Below are positions 20,431 through 31,686 of a stretch of 64,000 nt of DNA, piece after piece. The DNA lies in the NCBI GenBank assembly GCA_033065855.1, contig JAVXUO010000284.1:124001-188000 (forward strand), read 5' to 3'. The stretch comes from Escallonia rubra. Lineage: Eukaryota > Streptophyta > Magnoliopsida > Escalloniales > Escalloniaceae. The translations under genes were made by a program, and so were the position numbers. The notes under the pieces were generated by a model, which was not told the DNA's origin, searched no databases, and saw only the letters and a list, made by a program, of their open reading frames with translations. Each line of letters starts with the position of its first letter. Within the stretch, counting starts at the first letter, position 1.

Positions 20431-23169
20431 ATGGCAGAGATTGCAGTATCCTTCTTGCTTAACAAGCTAGTAGTCTTCCTCCATGACGAAAAGAGTCTTC
20501 TTGGAGGTGTTCGGGAGGAAGCCGAGTACATAAGAGCAAAACTAGAACAAATGCGAGCCTTTCTGAGCGTCGCTGATGCAAAGGAAGAGAGTGATCCCCG
20601 GCTACAGGTATGGATTAAACAAGTGCGAGATGTTGCTTGTGACACCGAAGACATCCTTGATGAGTTCATTCTCCGCCTGGCTAATAATCATCGCGGATTC
20701 TTCGGGTCTTTGCATAGGATCACTTGGTATGTAAAGAAAATCAAAGCTCACCGTCAGATTGCTTCCAAGATACAAATGGTCAGAACAAGAATAGACAATA
20801 TTTTTCAAAACTATGGTGGTTTTGACCATGCCTCAAGTTCAACCGTTGTCAACAACGCATGGCTTGATCGTCGAGGGGATGCACTTCTAATAGAAGAGGC
20901 TGAGCTTGTGGGAATCGAACAGCAAAAGCGTCAGCTGATTAGCTGGCTTGTCAACGATGATTCTGGGCTCAAAGTGGTGTCGGTGGCAGGAATGGGAGGG
21001 TCGGGGAAGACCACACTGGTAAAGAAAGTATACGAAGATACAGAAGTGAAGAGGCATTTCCGAAGCCATGTCTGGATCACTGTTTCACAGTCGTTTAAGA
21101 TCGAGGAGCTTCTGAAACACGTTATTCAGCAACTCTTTGATGAACTCAAGCAACCGGTCCCTCAAGCGGTGGAAACCATGGCTAGCCACAGCTTGAAAGA
21201 ACTCATCAGAGAGTTCCTCCAACAAAGCAGGTATGTGCTTGTTCTAGATGATGTTTGGAGTTTAGATGCGTGGATTGCAATGGAAATTGCGTTGCCTAAT
21301 AACAATCGTGGCAGTCGTGTAGTGCCGACAACCCGAAACTTTAGTATAGCTTCTGCGTGTTGCTTAAAAACTCGTGGCAAAACATACACAATGAAAGCTT
21401 TGTCTCCAGAGGAGTCTTGGACTCTATTTTGTAGAAAGGTGTTTCAAGGGACTGACTGCCCTCAAGCATTGTATCCACTCTCCAAATGTATCTTAGAGAA
21501 ATGTGAGGGCTTGCCGCTTGCAATTGTGGCGATGGGCGGTTTTTTGGCTACAAAAGACAGGAGAGTTGAAGAGTGGGATATGGTTCGGCGAAGTCTTGGT
21601 GATGAGCTTGAAAGTAATGACCAATTCAGGTTTATGAAAAGAATACTTTTTCTCAGTTACTTTGACTTGCCTTCCCATCTTAAAGTTTGTTTGTTGTACT
21701 TGAGCATTTTTCCTGAGGATTATGAGATAGAGAAGATGAGGCTGATACGGTTGTGGAATGCAGAAGGATTTGTGCAAGTGCGAGAAGGGAAGACTTCAGA
21801 AGAAGTTGCTGAGAACTACCTCAATAATCTTGTCAATCGTAGTTTGGTCCAAGTGGCGAGGAGAACTCGTGATGGAAGGCTTCGGACTTGTCGCGTCCAT
21901 GACCTTTTGCGTGAGATGATTCTTTCAAAGTCAAGAGAGCTAAGCATTGGTACCATAATCAGTGGGCATGATGCAAAGTGGCGATGCCTAGCCATCCACA
22001 ATTCCGTGGAAAACATACGCAAAAGGGAATCTTATAGTCGACTGCGTTCTTTGCTCATATTTGGGGTTGTAAATCCACTTTATAAGTCATCCATATCTAT
22101 GTTGTTAAGCAGTCGGCTATTGAAGGTGTTAGATCTGGGAGGTGCTCCGTTAGAGAAAATTCCAAGCGTAGTTTTCACGTTAATTCATTTGAGGTATCTA
22201 AGTATGAGGGGAACAAATGTGAGATTGGTTCCAAAAACGATTAGAAAGCTTCGAAACTTGGAGACGTTAGATCTAAAGCATACTTATGTGACAGCATTGC
22301 CGACAGAAATTTTGAGACTTCATAAATTACGCCATGTCTTACTGTACTGTTATGAGTTCATTGACAATATTGGCATTCACATTGCACGTGGTTTTAAGGC
22401 TCCATATACCATAGGAGATTTGATCTCCCTACAAAAGCTATGTTACATAGAGGCCGGTGAGATCAATGGGAGCGGCGGCAGTTGTAACACTGTGACAGAG
22501 ATAGGGAAGCTGACGCAGCTCAGGAGGCTAGGCATTACCAAGTTAAGAAGCAAAGATGGGATGGATTTCTGCTCTTCCATTGAGAAATTAACCAACCTCA
22601 GATCATTGTATGTTTATTCTGTTGCCGAGGATGAGATTCTTAATCTGCAGTCCCTTTCGTCGGCTCCTCAGTTTCTTCGAAGGCTAGAACTTGGGGGACG
22701 TTTAGAGAAGTTGCCGGAGTGGATACCTTCTCTTCACAGCCTGGTCAGTTTACTTTTATGCTACAGCCAACTATGGGATGACACTCTGCAGTCGCTTGAA
22801 GCTTTGCCCAATCTTGAACAACTTTCATTCGTTCAAGCGTACGAGGGGGAGAGCTTGACTTTCAAGGCTGGAGGGTTCCAGAGGCTCAAGGAATTAAACC
22901 TTTTTCAATTGAAAGGATTGAGATCGTTGACAGTGGAGGATGGAGCGATGCCTCATCTAGAAGAAATTCATTTTCAGGGCTGTAAACGGGTGGATGAGCT
23001 GCCCTCAGGCATCCAACATCTAACCAACATGCAATTGCTTAGGCTCGTTGACATGCCAGATAAATTGACTATGCCACTTCAAGGTCAGGGTAACTCGACT
23101 ATAGCCCACATCCCCAATGTTTGGATCGGACTCTCGAATGATGATCGCGCGATTGGAAAGTATCTGTAG
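20431..23169 (+). CDS. NLR copy B: RPM1-like CC-NB-ARC-LRR disease resistance protein, 912 aa
   Basis: A single-exon intracellular immune receptor. Residues 1-150 form the Rx-type coiled-coil domain (MAEIAVSFLL start, EDVID-like DTEDILDEF at ~71-79). The NB-ARC domain follows with P-loop GMGGSGKTT (187-195), kinase-2 LVLDDVW (270-276), RNBS-B VVPTTRN, GLPLA (360-364), RNBS-D CLLYLSIFPEDYEI and VHD (489-491) in place of MHD, as is usual in RPM1 relatives. About 400 residues of LRRs end in IGKYL. The length fits the RPM1 class (about 900-930). The start is the ATG at 20431, giving the family's MAE terminus. Odd points: RNBS-B carries VVP where copy C keeps VLL, and LWNAEGF replaces LWIAEGF, both at normally conserved positions. 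Proteins of this type sense pathogen effectors or modified host proteins, mostly at membranes. The specific target is unknown. Confidence 0.93.
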   Translation: MAEIAVSFLLNKLVVFLHDEKSLLGGVREEAEYIRAKLEQMRAFLSVADAKEESDPRLQVWIKQVRDVACDTEDILDEFILRLANNHRGFFGSLHRITWYVKKIKAHRQIASKIQMVRTRIDNIFQNYGGFDHASSSTVVNNAWLDRRGDALLIEEAELVGIEQQKRQLISWLVNDDSGLKVVSVAGMGGSGKTTLVKKVYEDTEVKRHFRSHVWITVSQSFKIEELLKHVIQQLFDELKQPVPQAVETMASHSLKELIREFLQQSRYVLVLDDVWSLDAWIAMEIALPNNNRGSRVVPTTRNFSIASACCLKTRGKTYTMKALSPEESWTLFCRKVFQGTDCPQALYPLSKCILEKCEGLPLAIVAMGGFLATKDRRVEEWDMVRRSLGDELESNDQFRFMKRILFLSYFDLPSHLKVCLLYLSIFPEDYEIEKMRLIRLWNAEGFVQVREGKTSEEVAENYLNNLVNRSLVQVARRTRDGRLRTCRVHDLLREMILSKSRELSIGTIISGHDAKWRCLAIHNSVENIRKRESYSRLRSLLIFGVVNPLYKSSISMLLSSRLLKVLDLGGAPLEKIPSVVFTLIHLRYLSMRGTNVRLVPKTIRKLRNLETLDLKHTYVTALPTEILRLHKLRHVLLYCYEFIDNIGIHIARGFKAPYTIGDLISLQKLCYIEAGEINGSGGSCNTVTEIGKLTQLRRLGITKLRSKDGMDFCSSIEKLTNLRSLYVYSVAEDEILNLQSLSSAPQFLRRLELGGRLEKLPEWIPSLHSLVSLLLCYSQLWDDTLQSLEALPNLEQLSFVQAYEGESLTFKAGGFQRLKELNLFQLKGLRSLTVEDGAMPHLEEIHFQGCKRVDELPSGIQHLTNMQLLRLVDMPDKLTMPLQGQGNSTIAHIPNVWIGLSNDDRAIGKYL

Positions 23170-23424
23170 AAAGAGGAGCTTCACTAGCTAAATTATGCTC
23201 TGTAAATAGCAAGGGGATACGAATGCCCAAAGGACGTTGCATGCTGCATATATTGGCTTCGTAGCAAGTTTTAGGCATCTTCACACAAGCCAAACGGTAG
23301 CCAAATTTTTCCTTGTTTCAGACATTAGTTTCTAGATGATCTATTGGATGATTTTGTAAATTGTGATTATTAGTCTTTCTTAGTGTTCCACATGTTACAA
23401 TTTAGGATCCATAAGAAATAAATA
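23170..23424 (+). other. 3' flank of NLR copy B
   Basis: Alignable with 3826-4052 and 4880-4915 of copy A. It ends at the 9-bp target (AAATAAATA, 23416-23424) of the next transposon. Confidence 0.7.
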
Positions 23425-24602
23425 GGGTTAATTACACTTATGTCCCTGATGTTTGAGTGAAATTACAGTCAAGGTAACAAAAGGTCAAACGTTCGGTGGT
23501 GTTCCGTCTGTGTGTGTTTTTCTTAAAATGACAATATACCCTTGCAATGTATATACACGTATTCTTAAAATCTTATTTTTTTCTCTCCAAATTTGTAGTT
23601 TTTTTCCTTTTTGATAAAGCCTTTTTTCCTTTAGTTTTTTTAATTTGAATATCAATCCTAACTCTCTTTCTCTCTCTCTCTCCAACTCCCCGCACCCCGC
23701 ACCCTGCCCCACTACACCCCCACCCCTCTCGTCGTCCCACCCTCCCCGCCCTCACCCTCCCCTTAAGTAACCCATCGATGTCGTCGTCGCCGGAACGGAG
23801 ATTGACCACCGGCGCCAAGACCACCAACGAACCACCACCAAATCCGCACCAAAGACATGGCTGTAATCGACAACCTAAGACTCAAATCACCGCCGGCACA
23901 ACATAAGCCACGCCGGCATCATCGCAACGTCGCCAGTACCCTAATCCACGACCCAAGACACAAACCACAACCACCTCATCACAGCACCACTGACACCCAT
24001 CTACATCGCTCGCCGGACCAACTACCACATCGTCCACCGGAGCATCTACGTCGCCGTGGTAGGCTCGGCAGCCGATCAAATTAATTTTTTCAACCATTAG
24101 GCTCGCCGGCGGTGGTTTTATTTCTAGATTTCAGCGGTAAATTTAATTTTTTAAAAGATAAACGATTGATGCATTTAGTTGGTATTAGTTAGTTGTGGTG
24201 GGTATTGGCTTTGATAGATGGTGGTGTTGGCGGCATTGGCTTTGGTGAATGGCGGTGACTGTGGCCATGGTGGTGTTGAGGCAGTGGTTATTGGCTTTGG
24301 TGAATGGCGGCATTGGCTTTGTTGAGGCAGGGGTTATTGGTATTAGTTAGTTGTGGTGGGTATTGGCTTTGGTGAATGGCGGTGACTGTGGCCAGAATTG
24401 CAGGGGGGAAAAGATAGAGGTTAGGGAAGAGAGGAATGAATGGTATTTTGCATTTTCAATCGTGGGCAATGTGGTCATTTCATTCAAACCGTTAAGTATT
24501 TCAATACTCCGTTAGGTCAAAGGACATAAGTGCCTATTTTCTAAACTTATGGACACGCGTGTAATTACCCTATAACCTCAGGGACATAAATGTAATTAAC
24601 CC
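23425..24602. mobile_element. Non-autonomous Mutator-like element, 1178 bp
   Basis: About 25-bp terminal inverted repeats, GGGTTAATTACACTTATG at the left and GGGTTAATTACATTTATG reverse-complemented at the right, differ by one base. They are flanked by perfect 9-bp duplications AAATAAATA (23416-23424, 24603-24611). Copy A has the empty site near 4918. The interior has a GGTGGTGTTGG-type minisatellite at 24180-24390 and a CCRCC-rich stretch, with no transposase. ORFs inside are compositional. Confidence 0.92.
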
Positions 24603-26290
24603 AAATAAATAACGGAAGCGAAACAAAGCGCGCTCTCTTTTGTTTTGAAAATGAAAACTACTCAGAAGAAGTCTTCTTTCCCGAGAAATACAGGCACATT
24701 AGGAGTGGCAAGATGGATGGGCAGATTGGGTTTGGGTGTTAGTTAAACGAGTTGGGTATAAATAGGTCATTGACCCATTTTATTACCCTTGTATTAATGG
24801 CTTAAGTGGATCATCGCATTAAATGGGATGGTTTTCCCCATTAATTAAACAGTGACCATGAATTTTTTTAACACAAGAAGACGGTTCAAATTTTCAACTC
24901 CTCTCCTTCTCTTTACACAAGAGCACAGCCCCAGCGCCAGTCATACAATCACCACTTTCATGCCACAATTACAACCATACACACAATTACAACCGCCACT
25001 ACACCACAGCTGCCCACTTGCCACCACTTGACCTGTTTATGTGCTTAATCCCATATAAAAAAACCACCACCATAACTCCACCTCTTGAAATCCTTCAAGC
25101 AACTTGAAACAGATAATAAAGGTGCAAATCGACACAATCAGTAGGACTGATTTAGGATGAGGTGACGGAGAAGGAGATGCCGGCTGATCACGAGCGGCGA
25201 TGGCGGGTCCAATTGTGGGTAATCTTAGATCCAATCACTGTGACGGCGACAGTGACATCGACGAACGTGCATCGACGGCAGTTAACAGGTGGTGACGGCG
25301 ACAAACAACCAGCTAGACCATAGTGACCCATTTAATGCTTAATTATTAAATGGGTGCGTTTGCGGATAAATTTTAAGTGGACGGATTTTGACAGATAAAT
25401 GAATTTGGGTTACAATTGCCACCCGTAAGGCACTTATATACAGGTAAGGCACATATATACAGGTACCGCACACTATCAGAAGTGAAGGCCATGTAGCCCA
25501 TGCAATAGCCAAGTCAGTAGCCAATTGCCCAGTAGCAAAAGAAAAGGCCGGTTGTTTCACAAAATCTAAGTCGGGCACCACATGTCAAGCCCTTGGAATT
25601 AGCTCAAACAACTGGGGTTCATCAGTATCATATTCTTCTTGTTCATATGTTCAATAACAACTAGTTGTTGCCAACAAGTTAACTCAAAAAAGTCTAGATG
25701 TCTCAACAAAACAAATTTCGGCACAGTTATGCCAGGGAAGATGGTTTGAGCCACGTGCACCACCTGACACCATGTCGGCACCGACGGTCAAGACCAAGAA
25801 ACAACGAAACAAAATCGGAACAGCAAATTAAATATGCAATCATTGTCAAAAATTTGAGGTGCGGATTGAGCATGAGTCTCACTTGTCCAAAAACTTGATA
25901 ATCACTGTCAAGCCATTGTTTAATGGCTTAAATGAGCACTGAGTGGCTGCTTATCATGACATGACGGAAAGTCAAAGAATCAAACGGAGGTCGGAGATCC
26001 TTGCAGCATCCTCGAATTTCTTCAGGCTCGGAACTCTCGCAAGAGAGGAAAAAGCACCTTTCCGGCAACCCAATAAACTGTGCTGCCACCACCTGTGAAG
26101 GGAAAAAGCGCCAATTTTGTTTTTTTAGCTTCGACTCTTTAACTTGCATTGATAGGGACCCTCCCTCCCCACTTCCCGAAACAAAAGCGCATTTGATTAT
26201 CGCTTTCCTTGAGATGTACATTGGCCCTCCCTATTGCCGAAAAAAAGGGTGCAACTTATAATCTCTCATAACACAAGGAAGCCGAGACTA
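24603..26290. other. Duplicated NLR 3' flank (copy B), with possible MITE at 24702-25426
   Basis: This continues the segment shared with copies A and C. A 725-bp tract from AGGAGTGGCAAG (24701) to TTGCCACCCG (25425) has inverted GGGTGGCAA-type ends. It is absent from copy C, where 58265-58290 reads straight across, so it is probably a non-autonomous element. 25455-25680 aligns with 58280-58498 and 59257-59300 (copy C). 25888-26110 aligns with 6105-6330 (copy A). Confidence 0.6.
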
Positions 26291-26292
26291 AA

Positions 26293-26690
26293 GGGTAGGT
26301 TTGACACTCTTTTTTTTCCTCTTCTTTTTTTCAGTTTTAAAAATTGAAAAAACAAAGAGCGTTGGGTAACCATTTTTTTTTTCAATTTTAAAAACCAGTT
26401 TTTAAACTGAAGAGTAAAAAAAAAAAAAACTCCAAAACTGGTTTTTTTTTTTAGACCACCACCCTCCCACCGCCGGCCGGCCACCACCGCTAGCGACCGG
26501 CCACCACTACCACCACCGTCGACCACCGTCACCGCAAACCACCAAAAAAAAGTCAAAATAAAAAGGGTTACCAAATACAAAAAAAAAAAAAAAAAGGTTA
26601 TCAAACACTCACTTGTTTTTATATAAAAAAAATTAAGCTGCTCTTTAAAAATTGAAAACAAATTTTTTTTTTGTCAAATGAACTCTAAGC
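26293..26690. mobile_element. Probable MITE, poly-A/T rich
   Basis: A tract beginning GGTAGGTTTGACACTC and ending TTTGTCAAATGAACTC has inverted ends and contains the motif CACCACCCTCCCACCGCCGG in its centre. The same motif occurs in the similar tract at 38703-39096, so the two are probably members of one family. No clear target duplication was found. Confidence 0.5.
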
Positions 26691-27372
26691 CAACTGAGGG
26701 GAAGGTCTGAATGATAGGAAGATGTTGGGGAAAGTGAAGTCCTAAATTTTAGAAGGTTTTTATACTAAACCAGAAAAAGTCATTCTTTTGTCACCAGTGA
26801 GGTTCGATGCCCCGACGTCATTAAAGTATGGAGAGAAACATGTGTTTTCTCTAGTTTGCAAAACTTTTGTCATCTATAAAAAGTTTTTTAAAAAAACGAG
26901 CCTAGTTTTGAAAACTCCTGCTAATGTTTTAAAAAAGCAATACCCTACCAAACAGTTTAAAAAGCTGGAGTTTTCAATAATTTACAAATTGGGCCAAAAA
27001 AAATTGAAACAAAATGTGTTTTGAAAATACCTTAAGCTTTTATGCCAAATTTAGGTATTGCACAAAGTGAATACTGCTAAAATTGCCAAAACAAAAAATT
27101 CAATTTCTGCAATAATTAGAATTCTCCACGGACTTTGTTATGTAGAAAAAAGAGAGACCAAAATCGAGAAGTGAGTTTAGTAATGGGGGAAGTTTCAAGT
27201 GGTGGCGCCTTATCTGAATAGTCACGACTATTCGAGTTCGTATCTGGTCCACAAAATAACTGACCAATTAAATTAACAGTGCATATAAAGAATGTGTTAT
27301 TTGTTTCATGTAAGATAAAATGTTTGGATACCATGTTGGTTCTAAAATGATGAAGGAAATGCACCAATTTTT
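26691..27372. other. Intergenic, nothing recognised
   Basis: AT-rich DNA with short ORFs only. Confidence 0.5.
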
Positions 27373-27527
27373 TGCCATCATTACAAATATGAAAAATGAA
27401 AATCGTAAAGGGGCGACCATCTAGCACTATTCGATGTATATGATTATTACTCCGTATATGATACATTGAATAGTGCTACATGGTCAGCCATTTACAGTTT
27501 TCATTTTTCATAATTGTAATGATGGAA
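27373..27527. repeat. Foldback (stem-loop) of about 70-bp arms
   Basis: 27373-27440 (CCATCATTACAAATATGAAA onward) is the imperfect reverse complement of 27456-27527 (ending TAATTGTAATGATGG), with a loop of about 15 bases. Mismatches are scattered. It could be a small foldback element or a young microRNA-like hairpin. Confidence 0.75.
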
Positions 27528-27627
27528 AAATATTTTCATTATTTTGTTTTGGAAAGAAAAAAAAATCGTCCAAGTAGTGGTTCCATGTCGGAATAAAGCC
27601 AAAAGAAAAACTACTCTTCACCCAGTA

Positions 27628-27658
<31 letters not shown>

Positions 27659-27680
27659 CGTGTATGTGTGTGTGTGTGTG
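27628..27680. repeat. (CT)n(GT)n microsatellite
   Basis: A CT run is followed directly by a GT run, equivalent to the one at 8370-8425. It marks the left edge of the third 2.3-kb unit. Confidence 0.9.
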
Positions 27681-28324
27681 TCAGATAGACATCACCTGCT
27701 ACGTCCATAGCCACCACGGGAAGCCTCGCCGCTGAGCCACTATGATGAACCAAGTCAAGTCGTCTTGCCACAATGAAGAAGTACACCCTGTTGTCGTGCC
27801 ACCATGAAGAATCACGCCTCGCCAGGTAACCACCACGGCTACCACTGACCAGCTGAAATCTCATTTCCTCCTGCCCAATTGAACCACAAAACCATCTCAT
27901 AACTGCCACGTACGCACACTCATCAATTGCCACCTTCAATCATCAATTACTACCCTCAATCACCTAAAAGCTGCAGCAGCACCATGTATCACCAATTGCC
28001 ACCCACAACAGCCACCTCAATCACCATAACATCACCCTGATCGTCGATCTCGGCACCTCTACTACCGGTGGTGCCATGGTGATCCAATCCCATTTGGTTC
28101 GACTGGGCTGTCTGCAACAACATGGAAACAATCTGAGGATGAAGCGTCCCATTTTTTGGTGGAGGCAACGGTGGTACTGGGTTTCGTGGAGGCAGTGATA
28201 AATGGAAGGTATAGATTTCTCCTAGCAAAAGAGGGAAGGTCCAGATTCTTTTGAAGGAGGGACATGGAACCTGACGAGTTGGACCTAATAAGGCAGCTGT
28301 CACTTTTTGGGGTTTAAGGCCGCA
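27681..28324. repeat. Unidentified ~2.3-kb repeat, unit 3, left part
   Basis: Matches 8430-8476 plus 11000-11610 and 13300-13770. It stops at CCGCA (28324), where the Helitron is inserted, and resumes at 39316. Confidence 0.8.
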
Positions 28325-28856
28325 TCTATCTATATAATATATAATAAGCGAAGCAAGAAAGATATCGATGACTTCTTTGCGCGACACATCATCACTTTTT
28401 TATATGACACGTCATCAGATTCTTATTTTAAGATTAATTAACTTCTATATTAGTAAGTCTTATTTAATTTGAAAACTAATTCTAATCATTCTAAAGTTCT
28501 ACCTAATCAATATACTAATCTATTATGACTTCTTTTTAACAATTATGTCCTTAAAATTTAAAAACTAATTCTAATCATTTAAAAATTCTATCTTATCATC
28601 ATACTAACTTATTAGGACTTAATATTGACTAAAGTATCTTCAAAACTATTCTCTAATATGAATATAAAAACTCATATATATAAAAAACGAAAATAATACT
28701 TTTGATTTAGAAGAAAAAAAATTAATTTAAAAACTAATTCTAATCATTCTAAAACTCTACCTAAACAATATAATAATCTATTAAGACTTTATTTTGACAT
28801 TTATGTCCTTAAAAGTATTATATCTTCAAAACTACTCTCTAATATGAATATAAAAG

Positions 28857-28888
<32 letters not shown>

Positions 28889-29459
28889 ATGAAAATAGTA
28901 CTTTTGATTTAGAAAAAAAAAATTGATGTTACAATTAAGATTAAACAACTTACGAGACTTAGAAAAAAACATTTAACAATTGATTTGAATTTTGATAGGT
29001 ACCTTATTTTTAAATTTGATTAATTTTGTAAGAATAATGAGGGTTGTATGATTTAAAAATTAATTCTAAATATTTTAGAACTCAACCTAATCAATATACT
29101 TACTTATGACTTAAACTTGACTATTGCATTCTTAAAATCACTCCTTAATGTGAATATAAAAATTCATATATCAAAGAACGAAATAACATATTAGATTTAG
29201 AAGGAAAAAAAATAACATTCTAATTGAGTTAAATGTACTGTCATTATTCATATATATTGACATATACATAATATACATAAGATAGTCATCGTTAAAAATG
29301 AATAATTTGATAATATATATATATATATATATATATAGGGGATCGATCCCCATCGACCGGTGGGAAAAAGTTTTTTTCCCACCGAATCGCTACTAATACT
29401 AGCGATTGCAAATTTTTTTTTTTCACTGTTCCATCCACTATTCCACACAAACTGGGTCA

Positions 29460-29650
29460 GCGATTGGCTTTGGGCCAATCGCATGACTTTCACGCGATTG
29501 GCCCAAAGCCAATCGCAAGAAAGTCTTGCGATTGGCTTTGGGCCAATCGCATGACTTTCACGCGATTGGCCCAAAGCCAATCGCAAGAAAGTCTCGCAAG
29601 AGAGTCATGCGATTGGCCCAAAGCCAATCGCAAGAAAATCATGCGATTGT
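29460..29650. repeat. Subterminal palindromic repeats of M1
   Basis: GCGATTGGC and GCCAATCGC separated by TTTGGG or CCAAA recur at least five times, alternating with CATGACTTTCACG and AAGAAAGTCTT linkers. Each ~23-bp unit is itself nearly palindromic. M2 keeps fewer copies (36255-36345). Confidence 0.9.
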
Positions 29651-30242
29651 TCCTCTACCCAAAAGTCCACAATTGTGGCTTCTCCCCACCCCCCCCCCCC
29701 AAAGTCAAAAAAGGTGGCTGCCCTTCTTCTTTCCCTTTTTTTTTTCTTTCTTTCTTCGTAAGATTTTTCTTTCTTTCTTCGTAAGATTTTTCTTTCTCTC
29801 TTCTTTCCATTTTTTTTCTTTCTTTCTTCTTTCCCTTTTTTTTTCTTTCTTTCTTCTTTCCTTTTTTCTTTATTGTCTTTTCACTCCGGGCCCCATCCTC
29901 CCCAAACCGCAACAAGAAGTTGCGGTTCACCTTTTTAGGATGTTGGGAAGTTCCATTCCCCAGGAATTCGGGCCATTCCGAAGCCGTTAGCTATTTTTTT
30001 GGCCGAACGGGCCTTTAAGCGCTCGATCCGGACACCGGTTCGCGATTTTTGCGCGAAAGATCCGTAAAATACTTTTTAGATCAAGAATGAACTCAGGAAG
30101 CGTAAAATAGCATTTTAAGGCACTTTTGAGATTTTTCCTGATGCCAGGGGCATTTTGGTGATTTGCCACCCCGCGAGGGGTGTTTAGGTAATTTTCCCGC
30201 ACCAAGTTTTCCGAACGACTTTTTAGTCCAGAAATGTAAGTA

Positions 30243-30536
30243 AACCACCTGAAATGTTGTTTTGAAGCTGGTTCGGGGGCGTTGGGGTGATAGTGAACCC
30301 CCAGGGGCATTTCGATAATTTGCCGCTCATCGGGGGCTATTTTGCTAGGAAGGATCCAGCTTAAAATTCATACCTTAAAATAACTTTAAGGTATGAATTT
30401 TAAGGTATGAATTTTAAGCTGGATCCTTCCTAGCAAAATAGCCCCCGATGAGCGGCAAATTATCGAAATGCCCCTGGGGGTTCACTATCACCCCAACGCC
30501 CCCGAACCAGCTTCAAAACAACATTTCAGGTGGCTT
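30243..30536. repeat. Palindrome of ~130-145-bp arms in M1
   Basis: The left arm (TTCGGGGGCG ... CAGCTTAAAATTCATACC) is repeated in reverse complement after a ~20-bp AT loop. A near-identical palindrome lies at 35400-35690 in M2. It is probably a remnant of another inverted-end insertion in the ancestral element. Confidence 0.9.
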
Positions 30537-30848
30537 GATGACCTTTTTTATTGTTGGATGCAGACTACTATCTTCTCGCTAGCGTGCCGAGATTATTCGG
30601 GGGAATCCATCACCAGGAATTCGACGGTAGAGCCTTGGAAGGTCGAGATGATACAGGACCGACCAAAGCAATATAACAGTCACGATTGCGGGATTTACGT
30701 CCTCAAGTACATGGACTACATTGCTCGGTCGGAGGTGCTCAAATATAAATGGTGGACTAGGAAGGCTGCCTTGACATTTAGGTATAGGATAGCCTGGGAG
30801 CTGAAAAAGAATGAAGCTAGACGCCTTCATTACCATTATCCTAACTAG
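30537..30848 (+). pseudogene. ULP1-like (C48) SUMO-protease C-terminal fragment in M1
   Basis: About 104 codons contain QYNSHDCGIYVLKYMDYIA, the conserved glutamine and nucleophilic-cysteine (DCG) region of ULP1/C48 peptidases. The upstream His and Asp of the catalytic triad are absent. The preceding residues of the open frame come from the repeat palindrome, so the true fragment starts near WLDDLFYCW. C48 proteases remove SUMO from target proteins. In plant Mutator-like elements captured ULP domains are common and their role is unclear. This copy cannot be catalytic by itself. Confidence 0.8.
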
Positions 30849-30857
30849 AACGGCTAA

Positions 30858-31530
30858 GGTGCAATGAGCAAAGAACCCCTGAAAAAAATGTACATAATTT
30901 TTTTATTGTTGCTATGAAGTTGGCGATACAGTGTGCACGAATATTAATACATTATAGGAAAACCAAAAAAATTATTTGTCTTGATTTTCGCCGAAATTCA
31001 TATATATGGCCTATTAGCGTGCCTAAGGGGCAATGAGCAAAAAAGAAATGACAAAAAAAATTACAAGATTTTTCGGAAGCTATGAATTGGGCGATAAATT
31101 GTGCGCGAATAGGCCTTTCATAGGAAAACTAAAAAAATAACGTATCTCGTTTTTCGCTGAAATTGTTACGAATGGGCTAAGGTGCAATGAGCGAAAAAAA
31201 AGTGACAAAAAAAATAACGAGATTTTTCGGAAGCTATGAATTGGGCCCTAAAGTGTGCCCGAATAGGCCTTTCATAGGAAAACCCAAAAAATAACGTGTC
31301 TCGTTTTTCGCCGAAATTCTTACGAATGGGCTAACTAGCGTGCCTGAGGTGCAATGAGCGAAAAAAAAGTGACAAAAAAATTACAAGATTTTTCGGAAGC
31401 TATGAATTGGGCCCTAAAGTGTGCGCGAATAGGCCTTTCATAGGAAAACCCAAAAAATAACGTGTCTCGTTTTTTGCCGAAATTGTTACCAATTGGCTAA
31501 CTAGTGTGCCTGAGGTGCAATGAACAAAAA
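30858..31530. repeat. ~165-bp tandem repeats in M1 (about 4 units)
   Basis: Unit starts marked by GGTGCAATGAGC lie at 30858, 31028, 31181, 31348 and 31514. Each unit contains TTTTCGGAAGCTATGAATTG and GGCCTTTCATAGGAAAA. M2 has about six units of the same repeat. Confidence 0.9.
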
Positions 31531-31686
31531 AAAGTACAAGATTTTTCGGAAGTATTGACGGCGCGAATAGGCTCTTCCAAAAATATCAATAATCCACAAA
31601 TCAAATCACAAATTAAAGATTCAACAAACCAAATCACAAATTTAAACATTATAAAAGTTATTCGTTATACAACTGAAACATTAACC

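Noticed and set aside
29655..29990. Lys/Phe-rich ORFs in M1 (and 35939-36343 in M2)
   Set aside because: They are translations of polypyrimidine/polypurine tracts.
30468..30536. N-terminal extension of the ULP1 fragment
   Set aside because: The first ~23 codons come from the palindromic repeat that also occurs in non-coding places; only the part from about 30537 looks like protease.
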